A stretch of 64,000 nucleotides of DNA from Styela clava. Its lineage: Eukaryota; Chordata; Ascidiacea; Stolidobranchia; Styelidae. The stretch is taken from NCBI RefSeq assembly GCF_964204865.1, contig NC_135250.1, positions 22,993,395 to 23,057,394 of the forward strand, written 5' to 3'. Shown piece by piece: positions 1 through 12,900 of this stretch. Under the pieces are notes generated by a model, which was not told where the DNA came from, searched no databases, and saw nothing but the letters and a program-made list of their open reading frames with translations. How positions within the stretch are numbered: position 1 is the first letter of the stretch; each line of letters starts with the position of its first letter. Made by a program: the position numbers and the translations under genes.

Positions 1-550
1 TTACTCACGGGTGTAATAGTACTTGAAAAGTTCTGATGCGTTCGAGTAGGGCTACGGAATCTGACACAGAGTAAACAAACCAGTACATGTATAAAGATCA
101 AAGTCACGATAAAAATCATAGCCACAAAACACACTGGTTACGATATTTAAACGAAATGTGTACCGTGTGACTTTCACTTTATAAATGAGCACAATATTCA
201 ATCATTTGTGGTAGAAATCTTAGCTTGGTTCTTAACTACGCTTAAGATTTATAGGAATATGGCGGAAAAAATTTCATTTGTACGTTTTATTATCCTATTG
301 CATCAGCCTACTTACCTCCGATAAAAACGATGAACAACATTTAATTTATTATGTCCGTTAGCACAGTGACTTAAGAGCGAATAAGTTATGCTATTATAGA
401 CAATAAAACTTGTCATTTTCATGCTGGGAAAATGCTGTGCACCGTCATTTAAATGCATACTGCTACGTGTAAGTTCATTAATCTCCTTCACACAGCCTGA
501 AGCGCATTTATGTTGCGGTTTTGAATAGTTTATTACCTTGTGGTACACAG
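1..550. other. Upstream intronic or unassigned sequence
   Basis: No exon can be supported here. The stretch is presumably an intron or 5' region of the membrane-protein gene that follows. An open frame exists on the minus strand across 312-767, but it resembles no known protein, has no splice context, and overlaps a better plus-strand exon candidate at 551-788. Confidence 0.4.
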
Positions 551-788
551 TTACGTGGCTGAAAGCAATAAAATTTGTGCTAACAGAACAACATCTGTTA
601 TACAGGCATTTGACAGCATTCTTTACAGAACAGTGTGTAAAAAAACCCATTATCCATTTGTCAAAAAGCAATTGCCAACGGGCACAGACGGCGAGATTAA
701 GACTTTTTATTCTCAAAACCAGTCTGACAATTGTGAAATCTACACATCGTCCACAAAAATGTCGCAACCAGATTTTATAAATACCAGA
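551..788 (+). CDS. Candidate extracellular exon of the single-pass membrane protein gene
   Basis: An acceptor (cacag) ends at 550 and an open frame runs to 788. There a weak donor (gttttg) would join in phase 0 to the transmembrane exon at 929. The encoded ~79 residues look extracellular: three cysteines (in NKICANRT, RTVCKKTHY and SDNCEIYTS) and potential N-glycosylation sites NRT and NQS. The frame, phase and position just before a membrane segment support it. The poor donor and the lack of any recognised family keep confidence low. It could be chance coding potential, because the opposite strand is also open here. Confidence 0.4.
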
Positions 789-928
789 GTTTTGACAGAG
801 TGGTGTATATATTTCTAAAAAAGAAATTTTGAGTCATTGATTGAAATCAATTCAAATTATTTTTGATATGGTATGTTTCTGCCTTATTGAGTTTTAATTA
901 CTGTACTGTTTACTTCTGTTTTGTCCAG

Positions 929-3900
929 GCATTTGGATTTATTGCCGTTATCACATTCGTTGTGTACATCTTCTGGACGTGGAAGGATTACAAGAATTCA
1001 GATGACGATGAAGATAAAAAAGACGACGAAGATGATGAAAATAAAGAGAAAGATTCTCAAGCTGACGGAGATGACGTAGAACGAGGTCCAAGCTACGGAC
1101 CTCAAGGTAGAAATGGGAGTATGAACGAGAAACGTCTTACGGGAAGCATGATAGATCCCCCGGAACATCAAAATGGGGATTTAAGAATCGATGCTCCTCA
1201 GAATAACACAAAAGAAAGTGGAAACTTTGGGTGAGAGAACTATCTTATCGGAATAATATTTATATTATCGAATCATTTCAAAATTAAAACTTTCAAAACC
1301 AAATTTTTCAGTGGCGCTCCTCAGTACCGACACCTCAACGACGGAACCAGATCTCTGGAACGACCACTTTCTATCATTTCGAGAAACGAACTTATTGATC
1401 CAAAATCAAGAAAAGATCAGCACAACCGCCGCCCAAGAAGGTATGTAACGTTAGTAACGTGATTCAACGTTTACGAGCGATTCCGGTTACCTCAGCCGCC
1501 AAACAAAGCTAAGATAAACGTTTCTGGGGCCAGTACAAAACAGATAACCTGAATTACTCGTACATTTGTATTAACACGATCACTATTGCCCTTTTCTTTT
1601 CGAAGTGCCTACATTAAGTAGTTTAATTCCGAATCAAACGATAGAAATCTGTTATTCTGTTTCATACGAATGTTGATGGTTATTGAATCGAAATAGACTC
1701 TGCTCGTCTAGGAACTGGAAATTGTTTTGAAAATAGTGAGTAATGTCGAGCGATGGTAAATAGTTCAGTTAACTTTTCTAAGTTGTAGCAGATCCCAAAT
1801 ATGTGCGGTTTCGCTCTTACGTAGAAATTTAGAAAAGTATCAATTTATGAAGTGCTGTACTGACTATTATAATTAGGTTAACTGCATGTTATTACCTGGC
1901 ATGTGTTTATTTACAGCGGATCAGACAAGGACTCGGCATATAGCGAGGGATCAATGGTTGACCGCAATCGTTCTCTCCCGACTAAAATGAGACGCACAGC
2001 AAGCGCTAGAGCAGATGAACGACAAAGAAGCTCGGGAAGGAGACAGCGCGAATTCAGCGACAGAAGAAAAACTGGATCAGCCGAACGGTAAATTACAGGC
2101 GGCAATTCAGTGGTTATAATTTCCTCTAAACGCCTGTAGGTTATATGTAAGAGCGGAATTCAAACTTAAAATCCCGTTAATATGACATTGGCTAATCTTT
2201 ACCAAAATTTAAAATATACCTTATCGCGTACTTACTTTCAGACGCCCACCACAAGAACTATCCGCAGAAATCTTAAACCAGGAAGATGGTCGCCAAAGAA
2301 AATCAGTTCCAAGTTGGCTACGAGCGGCGTTGGACGACGACGAGGCAGAAAGAGGTGGGAGAAGACTCGTTTCTACAATGCCTGCCCCTGGTCGAGGCGA
2401 ATTTCCACTATTGCACATGTCTGATGAAGAGTCAATTGCTTATCCATCTGTATCACAAACTTTAGGCAATGGAGATAGGTTCGGCCCACGATTCAACAAC
2501 AGCCGCGGGCGTGGAGATCCTCGGCACGTTCAGCACGACCAAAGAAGACGAGGCGGCCAACTTCACAGAAAAACTTCACGCAACCACGGGCAACATGGAG
2601 TGCATGGAAGAGGCGGGAAACGTTTCGGCCACGCCCACGGTCACCGGCACATACACGGGCATGTCAAGAGGCAAATGCACGGACCACACAGGTTTCTATT
2701 TAAATAAGTACCGATCAGTATGTTCCCCAGCTTTTCTTTTTAGGGGGGGTAATTTAAAATTTAGGGGGTGGTAAATAATTTGCTATTAGAGATAAAACTA
2801 GGCTATTTGTATTCTTGAAAAAATGGTATGGAAACGATGTACATGGGGGGCCCCCAAGTAGATTGACGCGAGCCAAAATCCACAGCAGAATGAAATTGTA
2901 GGGCCAGAAAAGGGGAGCGAGGAAAAGTACGGGCTGACACGGCTGGGGTTCAGGGCGCGCTCAAGCGGCCTGAGAAAATTTTGAGAAATAGGCACCAAAA
3001 TAGGCTCTAAGCTTGATTTTAGATACACCTAGCATTGCAGTTTGTTATGTAATGAAATCAATAATTATAATATTTAGCTAATAGAATTCCCGGGGAATAG
3101 ATAACAAGCACGGCTTTCAACCGTAAATATATACTACTACGTTTCAACAAGTAATTTGCAACTGATAGTGACTAATGAAGTTACTTGCTCATCTGGCATT
3201 GTATGAATGGCTACTTATGGCTTGTTTTGTTACACATTTCTAATTTTCGCTGACAAATCGCTGAAGTTTGATTCTTTTCAATAAAGAAATAAAAACGCTG
3301 TCATTCATCTAAAAAACGTCTGTTTTCAGTGCCTAGTTTTCGTTTTGTGACATTTTTAAGCTTTCTTAATATACGGCTGATATCTAAAATACTGCAGTGT
3401 GTAATCCTAATACCCATACGTATACATAAGATACCGGAATAATCCAATTGTTACGAAATAAACGTGCTTAAACTGTGATAATGATGTAACAATAGACGGT
3501 ATCTAAAACTCAAAAGGTACCACATGAAGGTTTAAACTATTTCACTCAAGTTCGGCGAGCCATTTTAAATCGTCACGCGGGCCGTAATTGGCCCGCAGAC
3601 TGCGGTTTAGAACCCCTCAGTGTAGAATCGCACCTCAAAATTAGGGGGGGGGGGGGTATTTGAAATTTTAGAGGGGTGTTCACCCCCTATAGGGGGGGTG
3701 TAGGGAAATCACTGGTACCGATAATACTACTGTTACTATCCTGCAAGGCATTGCGCACAATATATTGCCATCAACCTTGCACGCCAGATGTTAGGAATAT
3801 TGGGAGCTGATCACACCACACTTCTATCAGTAGTTAAATGTATATTTAAAAAGACCCAATAACTTTTAATGAACTGTTATGGGACAATACTTGAAATTGA

Positions 3901-4996
3901 AAACGAGAAAGAAGTAGGCCTACTGGTGGACGACTTACCACGTAAAGTTGTAAAGATAATCCTTCCTTGTGTTCAATATTCAAAGTCGGCGATTTTTAAA
4001 ATACGCACACACGTTTTTATATTCATTCTTGTTTTCGTTTAACTTCATAGAGGGCAACACAGGCGAGGAGGTCGTCATGGTCGAGGACATGGTCACCATC
4101 GCGCACACTATGGCGGAAATGACCGTGTTAGACCAGAAGATGACGTTTTGCTTCGCAAAATGGTAGGAAACGATCAACTTGTTCATAGAAGTAACGGACA
4201 ATTTAGTGGACCAGGAGTGAGTACATAGGTGGGGTAAATGAACTTCACATTTTTAAAATAATATATTTATATCACTTATTGTATCAGATCAGTGATTCCC
4301 AACCCTTATCGTTAAATTCCTACTTCACTATGAATAGCAACTAATTTATTTATTGAATATTAATTAATTCTCAGATAGTAATATGTGCATAAATAAGGGT
4401 GCTGAAGTAGTGTGTGTACCAATATGGAGGTAACTAATTTTGTTCGCCTGCTTTACATTAAGTTGTGTATAGGGACTGAAACCTATGGGCAGGGGGTATA
4501 TTCACTTGTCTAAAACAGACAGTCCCCGAACTCGTAATAGAACTAAAATAAGAAAAATTGGAATAAAATTATATGGCCCAACCCCAACCTGTTACACACA
4601 CAATACAGGAGTCCTTAAATAAATATTATAGTTCTAATAACGAACTGAATAAAATATTAGTAATATACACTATAGCGAAGCCAAATTACCCCAAGAACGA
4701 CAAAATTTCTACCTGTGGAAAAATTCCTATCCGATTGGAAAACATTGTTTAGACTTCAGGCCCAACTAAACACTAACCGTACATTTTGGACCTTATGAGT
4801 ATCCTGCGATCAACTTGTTAAGTCTGAATCTAATAAGCTTTTTGTATTTATACAGAACAACAGGCGTGTCTACCTCGAACAGCCTGCTACGATTCACTTC
4901 CCAGAAAAATCACGATGGGACGACAACGAGCCGGGTTTGCCGGATTTTGGTGGAACACATAATATGATAGAAAAATATTTAAACGATCAATCGTAG
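929..4996 (+). CDS. Single-pass membrane protein with acidic and Arg/Gly/His-rich cytoplasmic tail (3' part of gene)
   Basis: Six exons: 929-1230, 1312-1440, 1917-2087, 2242-2691, 4051-4216, 4856-4996 (stop TAG). All junctions keep phase and the sum is 1359 nt, 452 residues. Exon 1 opens in phase 0 with a hydrophobic helix (AFGFIAVITFVVYIFW), then WTWKDYK and a run of Asp/Glu/Lys. Exons 2-3 are basic and Ser-rich (many RR and RS pairs). Exons 4-5 carry Gly/Arg/His-rich sequence such as GRHGRGHGHHRAHYGG. The last exon ends in FGGTHNMIEKYLNDQS. Donors include gtatgt and gtgagt, but the one at 2692 (gtttct) is weak. The orientation implies an extracellular N-terminus, whose exons lie upstream. 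I do not recognise the family. It could be a receptor or adhesion protein with a low-complexity tail. The gene converges on the ATP9-type gene. Confidence 0.75.
2716..3714. mobile_element. hAT-type non-autonomous element in an intron
   Basis: It is bounded by the 8-bp direct repeat gtaccgat (2708-2715 and 3715-3722), the target-site size expected for hAT transposons. The ends are related inverted repeats, CAGTATGTTCCCC on the left and CAGTGATTTCCCTAC on the inverted right. Inside are G-runs (one of 13 G near 3645) and a GC-rich block near 3550-3610 with tandem 'ggcccgc' words, itself resembling the end of another hAT element. No transposase frame is visible. It sits 24 bp beyond the donor at 2692 of the membrane-protein gene. 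Confidence 0.85.
4424..4630. repeat. Dispersed ~200-bp repeat, copy A
   Basis: This segment, from ggaggtaactaattttgttc to the cccaaccccaacctgttac end, recurs with scattered differences at about 13466-13660 inside the ATP9-type gene. Both copies are in the same orientation. No coding frame or clear inverted ends are visible, so it may be part of a longer SINE or MITE family. In this copy it lies in the last intron of the membrane-protein gene. Confidence 0.7.
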
Positions 4997-5167
4997 CGTT
5001 TTGATGGCCAAATATGAAAAATTCAATAATCCAGTGACACTGAAGAGTGACTATTCGTAATCGCCCCAGGAAGATATAGTTTGGAAGGTTTTACGCAACC
5101 ATGTGCATTCGAGAAAATTTTCCAACAAAGATTCAGTATTTGACGGACTTTAACTACCTGATTTATC

Positions 5168-5173
5168 AATAAA
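5168..5173 (+). promoter_or_regulatory. Candidate polyadenylation signal AATAAA
   Basis: A canonical AATAAA lies 172 bp downstream of the stop codon of the membrane-protein gene, a plausible 3'UTR length. No downstream element was verified. Confidence 0.4.
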
Positions 5174-6952
5174 AGAATTTATTATGCCCCTTATGGTCCG
5201 TAAAATACATTGTATATTCTTCTGCATCTTCTTTCAACAATATCCATGTTTCCTTCTCCTCGGTCGGATATCGAGTCATAGACTTGGAATTATTTATTAT
5301 CTGCAATGATTCTTTCAACAATTTTATTTGCGTGCGAAGCAATTAGAATCAATGTGAACGAAATTTAAACAAAATATTTCAGACTTGAAGTTTAATGAAG
5401 TGTTTTTTATTATTGTATTGACCTACCTATTCACGTGATCAACGAATGCTGAAATCATTGAGAGTAACATTCAAGCTTTAATTGGACTTTCATTCTGACA
5501 GACATGCAAACGTCAAGAAGAATTGCAATGCGTTTAACAAAAAATAAAATTGTTCTGCTGAAGTTTTTAGACGATGTACTGCAATATATATGAATATTAT
5601 ATATATATACTTTTTAAATACATCCCAAATATGACGCATATCTTGGAATTATCCCCTTAACTTACCTGGGGGAGTGGGTTGGAAATTATCCACATAGCTT
5701 TCTCGGATTCCATCTGATCGCCGAGAGTACAGAGTCAAATATATATATTTATAACCCTAACTTTTATTTATTTTTAATGTCTGGTGTCCGTCAGAATATT
5801 TTCTCTTGTGCCAAACCCAATAGATCATGTAAGCAGACATATTTTAAGTTGATTTTTCCGCACTTCACTTTTTTTTTATTAATTCTGGTGACATTCCTTG
5901 AATAAAATTATTGATCTATCGAATGTGCTGTGAAGTTAGCTGTATAGTTAAGCTTACCATACGTCCCGGTTTTAGCAAGTTTTCCCGCCGTCCCGTTGGT
6001 AGATCTAAACGTCCCGCTTTTGCAGTATGACAGTCATAAATATTTTTAATTGATATTAATACAAAATTGATTTATTTTTTCAACGGAGGCAGCCGATTTA
6101 CCACTGTTTGCAACCCACTTCACTAGTTCAAATACTGAGATAAATTGTTGTCATAATTATGATATGACGTTAATTAATGCCAAACTGTAATGATGAAACA
6201 TCAAAATGACAAAAACAAAGTGCAAGCTTTTTAACAAGTTGAAGAACGATTTCCATTATTTTTGAGGCAAAGGCCAGTAGTGGAGCTTTACAGCTAACTT
6301 TGATGCCTGTAATTTAACCACATGGTATTGAGAAGGTGCAAATTGTCACTAAACCCTGGAATCGAACCAAGGTTGGCTTGTCCAATCCGCACCGTCCCGT
6401 TTTTTTGCTTCAGATATAAGGTGAGCCTATGTATAGTGGACAGCCCATATGCCTCAAGCGTTTTCAACTTGGCAATATGCATTTTCCGTGGGTGTCTGGC
6501 GCAGATGCCCTGAAAAATTGCGAACCTTAAACCACTCATCCAGCATTCCTAGCTTAGTTTGTTGCTCACACAACTGCACCACATTATGTATCAAGTAACA
6601 ATTTACATATTTAGAACTTCTAACTCACAAGACCCACATTGTTGACGATGTTGAAAATTGACATTATATCCTGATATATATTGCAACGCTAAGACACTCT
6701 AACAAATTACAATCTAAAATTATACAAAACACATTCTCACATTCAAATACGCTTACACACACAATTAGATATTGCCTAAATAATTAGTGACAGTAATAAC
6801 TCAAGATCAAACCAGACCAAGCATAATACATATGGATTTATCACACTCAGTTCTATCTTATCAAGAATCTGAAAATAATTTTAGAAAAATTACAGGATAT
6901 ATTGCATAAAAATGTGCTTCAAATTAAAAGGATATGTTATGTGTTATTGAAA
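5174..6952. other. Intergenic region between convergent genes, with repeat debris
   Basis: No gene is supported. Around 5955-6030 there are 'cgtcccg' words typical of transposon ends. At 6345-6545 the minus strand carries tRNA-promoter-like words: a box-A-like string near 6523-6545 and a box-B-like ggttcgattcc near 6358-6368. They are about 170 bp apart, which suggests a tRNA-derived SINE broken by an insertion. The remainder is AT-rich and featureless to me. Confidence 0.45.
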
Positions 6953-9900
6953 TTAGTCATTTAGTTTTGAATAGCTTGGAGGTGAAAACTTTTTCCTGAT
7001 GTATTTGAGAAGGAATAAAGGCACACAACTGACGGCTGTGATTACAGCAACTTTCCATAGAAATGCTGTTGTTGTCAAAAACTCTGGATCTAGAAGTAAA
7101 AAACGGCTAAATGTCAATGGCGCTGAATCTATTTTTGTCAGTTATTTCATAAGTATTATTGAAATGTTCAAGCAGGATCAAGGTCTTATTCAATTTTCTT
7201 TCAAAAAATAACAATAAAGCTTATTTTGGGGGGATGTCTTTTATTTTCATTTATCAAAGACAATATTACGAAGTAGAGAAATATATAAAATATGAAATCA
7301 ATATGCATTTACATATAAATAACACGTTTTTAATTAAAAAAAACGGCTAAACATTGAATATTCAAAATGACCAATCATTCATCACATGTCGGAGAGATTT
7401 CCTGCCATCAACTGGGTCAAAAAAAAATTGTGCTATCGACTAGGTCTAATTTTGAGGTGAGGGCTTACATTAAAATCATTTTTAAAATTCAGGCTAGGTC
7501 TTATTTTCGGGAAAAAACGATATTACCAAAATTTGAAACGGGTTTCAAAAGCTGGAATAAATCCTACTGTGAAAATTTTTTTTTATTTCTAGATAGATTA
7601 TTTTATACTCACCGAAATAATCCTTCAAAATGATGAGTGAAATGATATAAATTGTTAGCGAGCCAATTTCTGATATAACCATGACCCAATGCCATGTCCG
7701 AATTGTAAGTGCGACCATAAGTAGTTCCGTTAGTATAAGAGAAGTAAAAGTGATGGCTACAACATGTAGAAAATCTTCGTCGAATAAAAGGAGAGATCCA
7801 TACATTATGACTCCTCCTAAGAAAATAGAATTGATGATCAATTTTTAAATGCTTTTGACAAGGGCCTGGGTTACGAAATTTATGAAGCTATCATCTTTTT
7901 GGGAGGATTGGTTTTACCGGTATGGAGTTCGTAATCGAGATTTTTAATATGGGACACCAACTTATCAGTAATGACCAAAACCGAATAATTCAATATTTTG
8001 GAAACATCTTGAGAAAATATTTTTCTATCTAAAGAAAGAATATTCTGACATTCTAAATATGAAAGCAAGTTCATGCAGAAAATTACATAAATCTCTGTTT
8101 CATGTTGACTATAACTAAAATGGCATATATATATATATATTTCATTCAATTGAATCATATATCAGCAAATCATAAACATCAGTAATCGATGGAATAAAAC
8201 TCATACCTTGATAAATGCTGATAATAACCCAGATTAAAAATGTCTTCAAAGATAATGATCGGCCCTGTAAGATAAAAATCATACGAGATGATCGGAAAAA
8301 GTCGATACACCAAACCATACTGAAAATAAAACCACTGTGAGCAGATTAGCTAAACAGATATCATTTTCCCCCAATTTTACGAAATATTGCACTACAACAC
8401 AGCTTTCCCGTCAACCCACTTCTGAGAGGTAGGACTGACTCTACAAACGACATATCTTTATAATAATACACTACCATTATGTCTAGGTAGGATTGCATTT
8501 CATATTATATTAGGGAAGAGTAAGTCTGTAATACAAATTACCCCCATGAGATTTAAACCTGTGATTAACACAGGGTAATTAGAACTGCGTTGATTTCTCT
8601 TTTGTTTTGAATATCCATACCTTAGTGAGAGCTTTATATAATTCAGGATATAAAAGTGCAGTTTCTGCTGAAACGTCTTGATCAAGAACAAGTGAAAATA
8701 CAGGAAACATTGTGTAAATAGTTGTGTATCTGAAAATAAATAAAGAAATGTTTACGAATAATTCCTTGAGCTGTTTAAATTTCAATAACAAAGCAAGATA
8801 TTCGGTTGTGACAATAGTATCCAAATTAATAAACAAGCCAGAAAGTTTTAATGCAATTTATTTGATATTGATTTTCTACTTTGATCCATTCTGGTAGCAA
8901 AATCAAAGTATATTTTTTGAATTTCCTTGATGAGATCTGAATATTAAAATATCCTTTTTCACAAATATTCCATTTTAAATTATTAATATTGTATAATCCC
9001 AAAGTGAGTTTTGTGAAAAGATTCCACCTTTACGATAAATTACAAGAGAATATTCGCAATTTTCTGGAATCCCGCCAAAAATTTACTTTGAACAAGGTAT
9101 GAAGGATTATTAAAACATTACAATGCTTTGCATTGCATTACTTCTATGATTTATTTCACTGACTGAACATTCATCAATTTTTTTTAAATTCAACTTCAAA
9201 AAAGTGTCTCACCCAACCATAAGAATTCCTTGATAAATTGAAACTGATGAAAAGTAAAATACAGATGAAAAAACAGCCTGAAAAGAAATAATAAATGTTA
9301 AATGTGTGTTACCCCTAGGTAATATTTCAAGTTCTATCTGTAAAAACCTGGTAAATTTGAACATTTTTAATACAACACTATTAGACATATAACGCAGTAT
9401 TATCTTTGAATCTAAGTCAAGTCTCTCAACTAGTTAGCGAAGTTATTTTTACATGGCACAAATTACTTCGAGTCTTCGAAAAAGATTGACCGAAGACCGA
9501 AGTTGACCGAAAATTTACAATGACTCTTGACTTCGGTTAAAAACAATTTGGTTCCGACTAAAAGTTGAAAAAAATATTCATGTCTGAAAAATTCAAATCA
9601 AATTTTGAAAACAAGAGCTTTGGCAACTAGACCATTAATAACGCTTAGTAAATTCAATGACGTGTCTGTGTAGAACATGACCTTTCCTACCACCATTCTG
9701 ACTGTGAATCCAGTGAATTCAGAATTTCAACTTCCACTCCTAGTTGGGAATTTGGAAATATAGAACATATACCCAATATTAAGAAGCTCTTCCCACCTGC
9801 ATGACTGAAATGATAAGACCACGATGAATGATAAATTGACTCAATGAAGCCGATCTTTTATAACTGTTGCGACCGTGAACAACGAGCAACGGACCAACAT

Positions 9901-12900
9901 GTTTAAATTGAGTAACAGAAAAATCTGCGGCAAGTGATGCTTGTCTTCCTTCTTTTCCTACAATACCGATTCCGCAATGAGCAGTTTGAATCATGCTAAC
10001 GTCATTACCACCATCCCCTGAAAATATTGATAAATGAATTACAAAATTGTAATGCTCAAAATGCCACCTGAATGTTAAAATAACTATTCCAGAGGTCATA
10101 TAAAAGATGTGCACATGCTGCCATTTAGAGTGTTCCCAAAATTTTTTGAGTGGAATACTGGACCCCATAGCACTCGGAAGAAATTTAAAAAATAAAATAA
10201 AAGTAAAGCCTTGAAGCAACATCTTCTATCTTCAAGTAATGGAAATTTGAAATTAATTGGTTCGGGTATTGCGGAAAAAAGGGGTTCACACTAAGTCACA
10301 CGTAAATTTTTCTAAAATGATCCATATGCACACCTAATTTCCAATAATACTTTAATAGTTTTCATTCAATCATTTTAACACTCCAGTTCAGCTGAAACTT
10401 AAAAAAAATTTGAACTTCGTAAGAGGCAGTGAATTATGTATGAATTGTCATAGCATAATAAGGTTGGCAGAGAGGAGGCATACTGTTACACTGTTATACT
10501 TTGGGCGATAGAGTTTTGTCTACTGATCTGAGTATTATAAGTTGAAATAAGTCCGCAAGTTAAATATCTTGTAATTAATCTGCTTGGAGAGTAAACATCA
10601 TCCTCTTCAAGTGATATAACAAAAAAATTATTATAACTGGCTAACTTGTCCCATAATTGAAATGGGAATGGTAACTAGGCGAGAGGCTGCAATATGCCAT
10701 ATGATTAAGCTGTCTTGTCATCTTTTCTCTCTCCCACAAGATAAGTATGACACCCTGTCCTATCTTATCCTAGTTATTAAAATAATATTAATCTTACCTA
10801 TTGCACATGTTCTTTTGTTAGCATGTTCTCTCAATAGTCGAACAATTTCAGCTTTTTGTGTCGGTGAGCATCGACAAACGACTACAGCAGGACATTGACA
10901 AGCAAGCTCGATAAATTCATGCTCATAGAATTCGAGACATGAAGCGAGAGATTCTCCTCGTATGATTAAAGCAGCATCAGATGCTCGACGCCGAAAGGAA
11001 TTTAACTCTAAATGTGCTTCATTGCGAGTAGTGACCTAAAACAAAAGATAGAATTCAGCAAAAAGTTTCAAACTAGGGCTGTGGAGTAATTTTTTCAATA
11101 TAAAATAATTTTTGACAACAAAATCATATGTAAACCTTGAATAATATTAAGAGCTTTTAGTAAACATTTTTCTAGAAGGCATTTTCACACCTTAACTCCA
11201 ATTTGGCTCTGTAGAACAGTAGTACAACTTAATATTACATGATGATATCAAACTAAATTGGCATTTTGAAGGCCTTGCGGTACAACAAAATGGCCTTTTT
11301 CTATTTCTAAAATCTGTAAAAAACACTAGACTTTGGCTTTTTCAGAATTTTCATACCTCCAGCACCAAGCTTATATAGATACATAAATAAAAACTTGGAA
11401 CTTGTTTTTTTACTTGTCAAATTAATACTGTTTGAGTTTCTCTTGATAAGTTTGACTTCATTATCGCCAGTAGTGGTTCGAATTTCTACTGGAAATCCCA
11501 AATTCAAAACAATCAAGATAACGACTCCAGCTACTTGGAGTTTAAAAATACCATTCCGATGTTAAAAATTACAAAAAATAAAACAGAAACAGTTTACATA
11601 CTTGTTTAAAAATATATATTTCTTGAACTCTTGAAACAAGTCTTGAACTTTTTGCAATACATGTTGCTGTCTCTAGTTTATCTCCTGTTAACATCCAAAT
11701 CTGAAAATAGAAAGACTCAGTACATCATGATTGAAATTTGATTCGAAAGTGTGAACCAACACAGGGTGATCAGCTGTGTGATAACAATCATGTTCATAAC
11801 ATCCAGCACAATGTCTGTTACATTTCGAATCATTTTCGAAAGTATATTGATTTTAAAAGACATGTTGGGAATTCAGATTACCAAAATCATCATTTTTTGA
11901 ACAAATATTTTAAAATAACTGTAAAATATTGAGATTACCTAGTTTGATTATTTTAATTAGTGAAAAACTATCACAACAGAAAAATACCCATTGCGAAAAA
12001 GTAGCAAGATCATATATTTTAAAACTGTATCCGTTTGTTGATATTTCCCTGGAAAAAATGTTTTATGTAACATACCCTGATCCCAGCATTCTTTAAATTT
12101 TCTAGGGTAGGTCGAACATCAGTTTGTAGTTGGTCTTCCACTCCTGTCACACATAGCAATTCCATATCTCGTTCCAATGTTTCAACAACTGACGATACAT
12201 GCATCGATCTGTCTGTTACACTTAGTTTCGCTTGGTTGTACCTCGCCTGTAAAATAATTTACAGGTTTTAACAGTATTTGAGACAGGAGGATTTACATAT
12301 ATTTATATCCCGAGGAAAGGAAAGTCGATGAGCTTAATCATATGGCGAACCACGACCTCTCGTCCGGTTACCAGTCCGTGTCGGGTATGGGATTAGTTTG
12401 CCAGCTATTTGTTTTCGGAAGCATGAACTTGATGGTGGAGGAAGCCGTAACCAACCAGCGGTTACGTGAACCACCTCACAGTGCGAGGAGTCCAGTATTC
12501 CTCTCGCACATAACTGTCTCGTATGAGATTCGAAAAAAAGCGATAGTCTAATAAAGCGGTATTGAAGCCGCATCGAAAAGTTTTGCGATAATTATAAAGT
12601 CTGATTTGAAAATTCTCTGAAACTTGGAGTCAGAAAAAGTTGCCAATCAGTATGCGGAAAGCGAGAAGGCAAAATTTTTAAAATTGCTTGAGTTTTGAAT
12701 TCTGATCAAAATTTTCTCCGAAGCCATAGCCCTGATTGTGATAGCAGAAATATGGTGAACATGTGGTGTGGTATGTATATATGGTGAAATTTTTAACAGA
12801 TTCTAAATTTTTATATTATTATTGATGAATTTGTAAACTTAGAAAATCCAGAAATCCATCACCTTTGCAGCTGCCTGCTATATTTTATTCAGATTTACAT

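Noticed and set aside
312-767. 151-codon open frame on the minus strand
   Set aside because: It has no domain, no splice context and unusual composition, and it overlaps a plus-strand exon candidate with extracellular-protein features.
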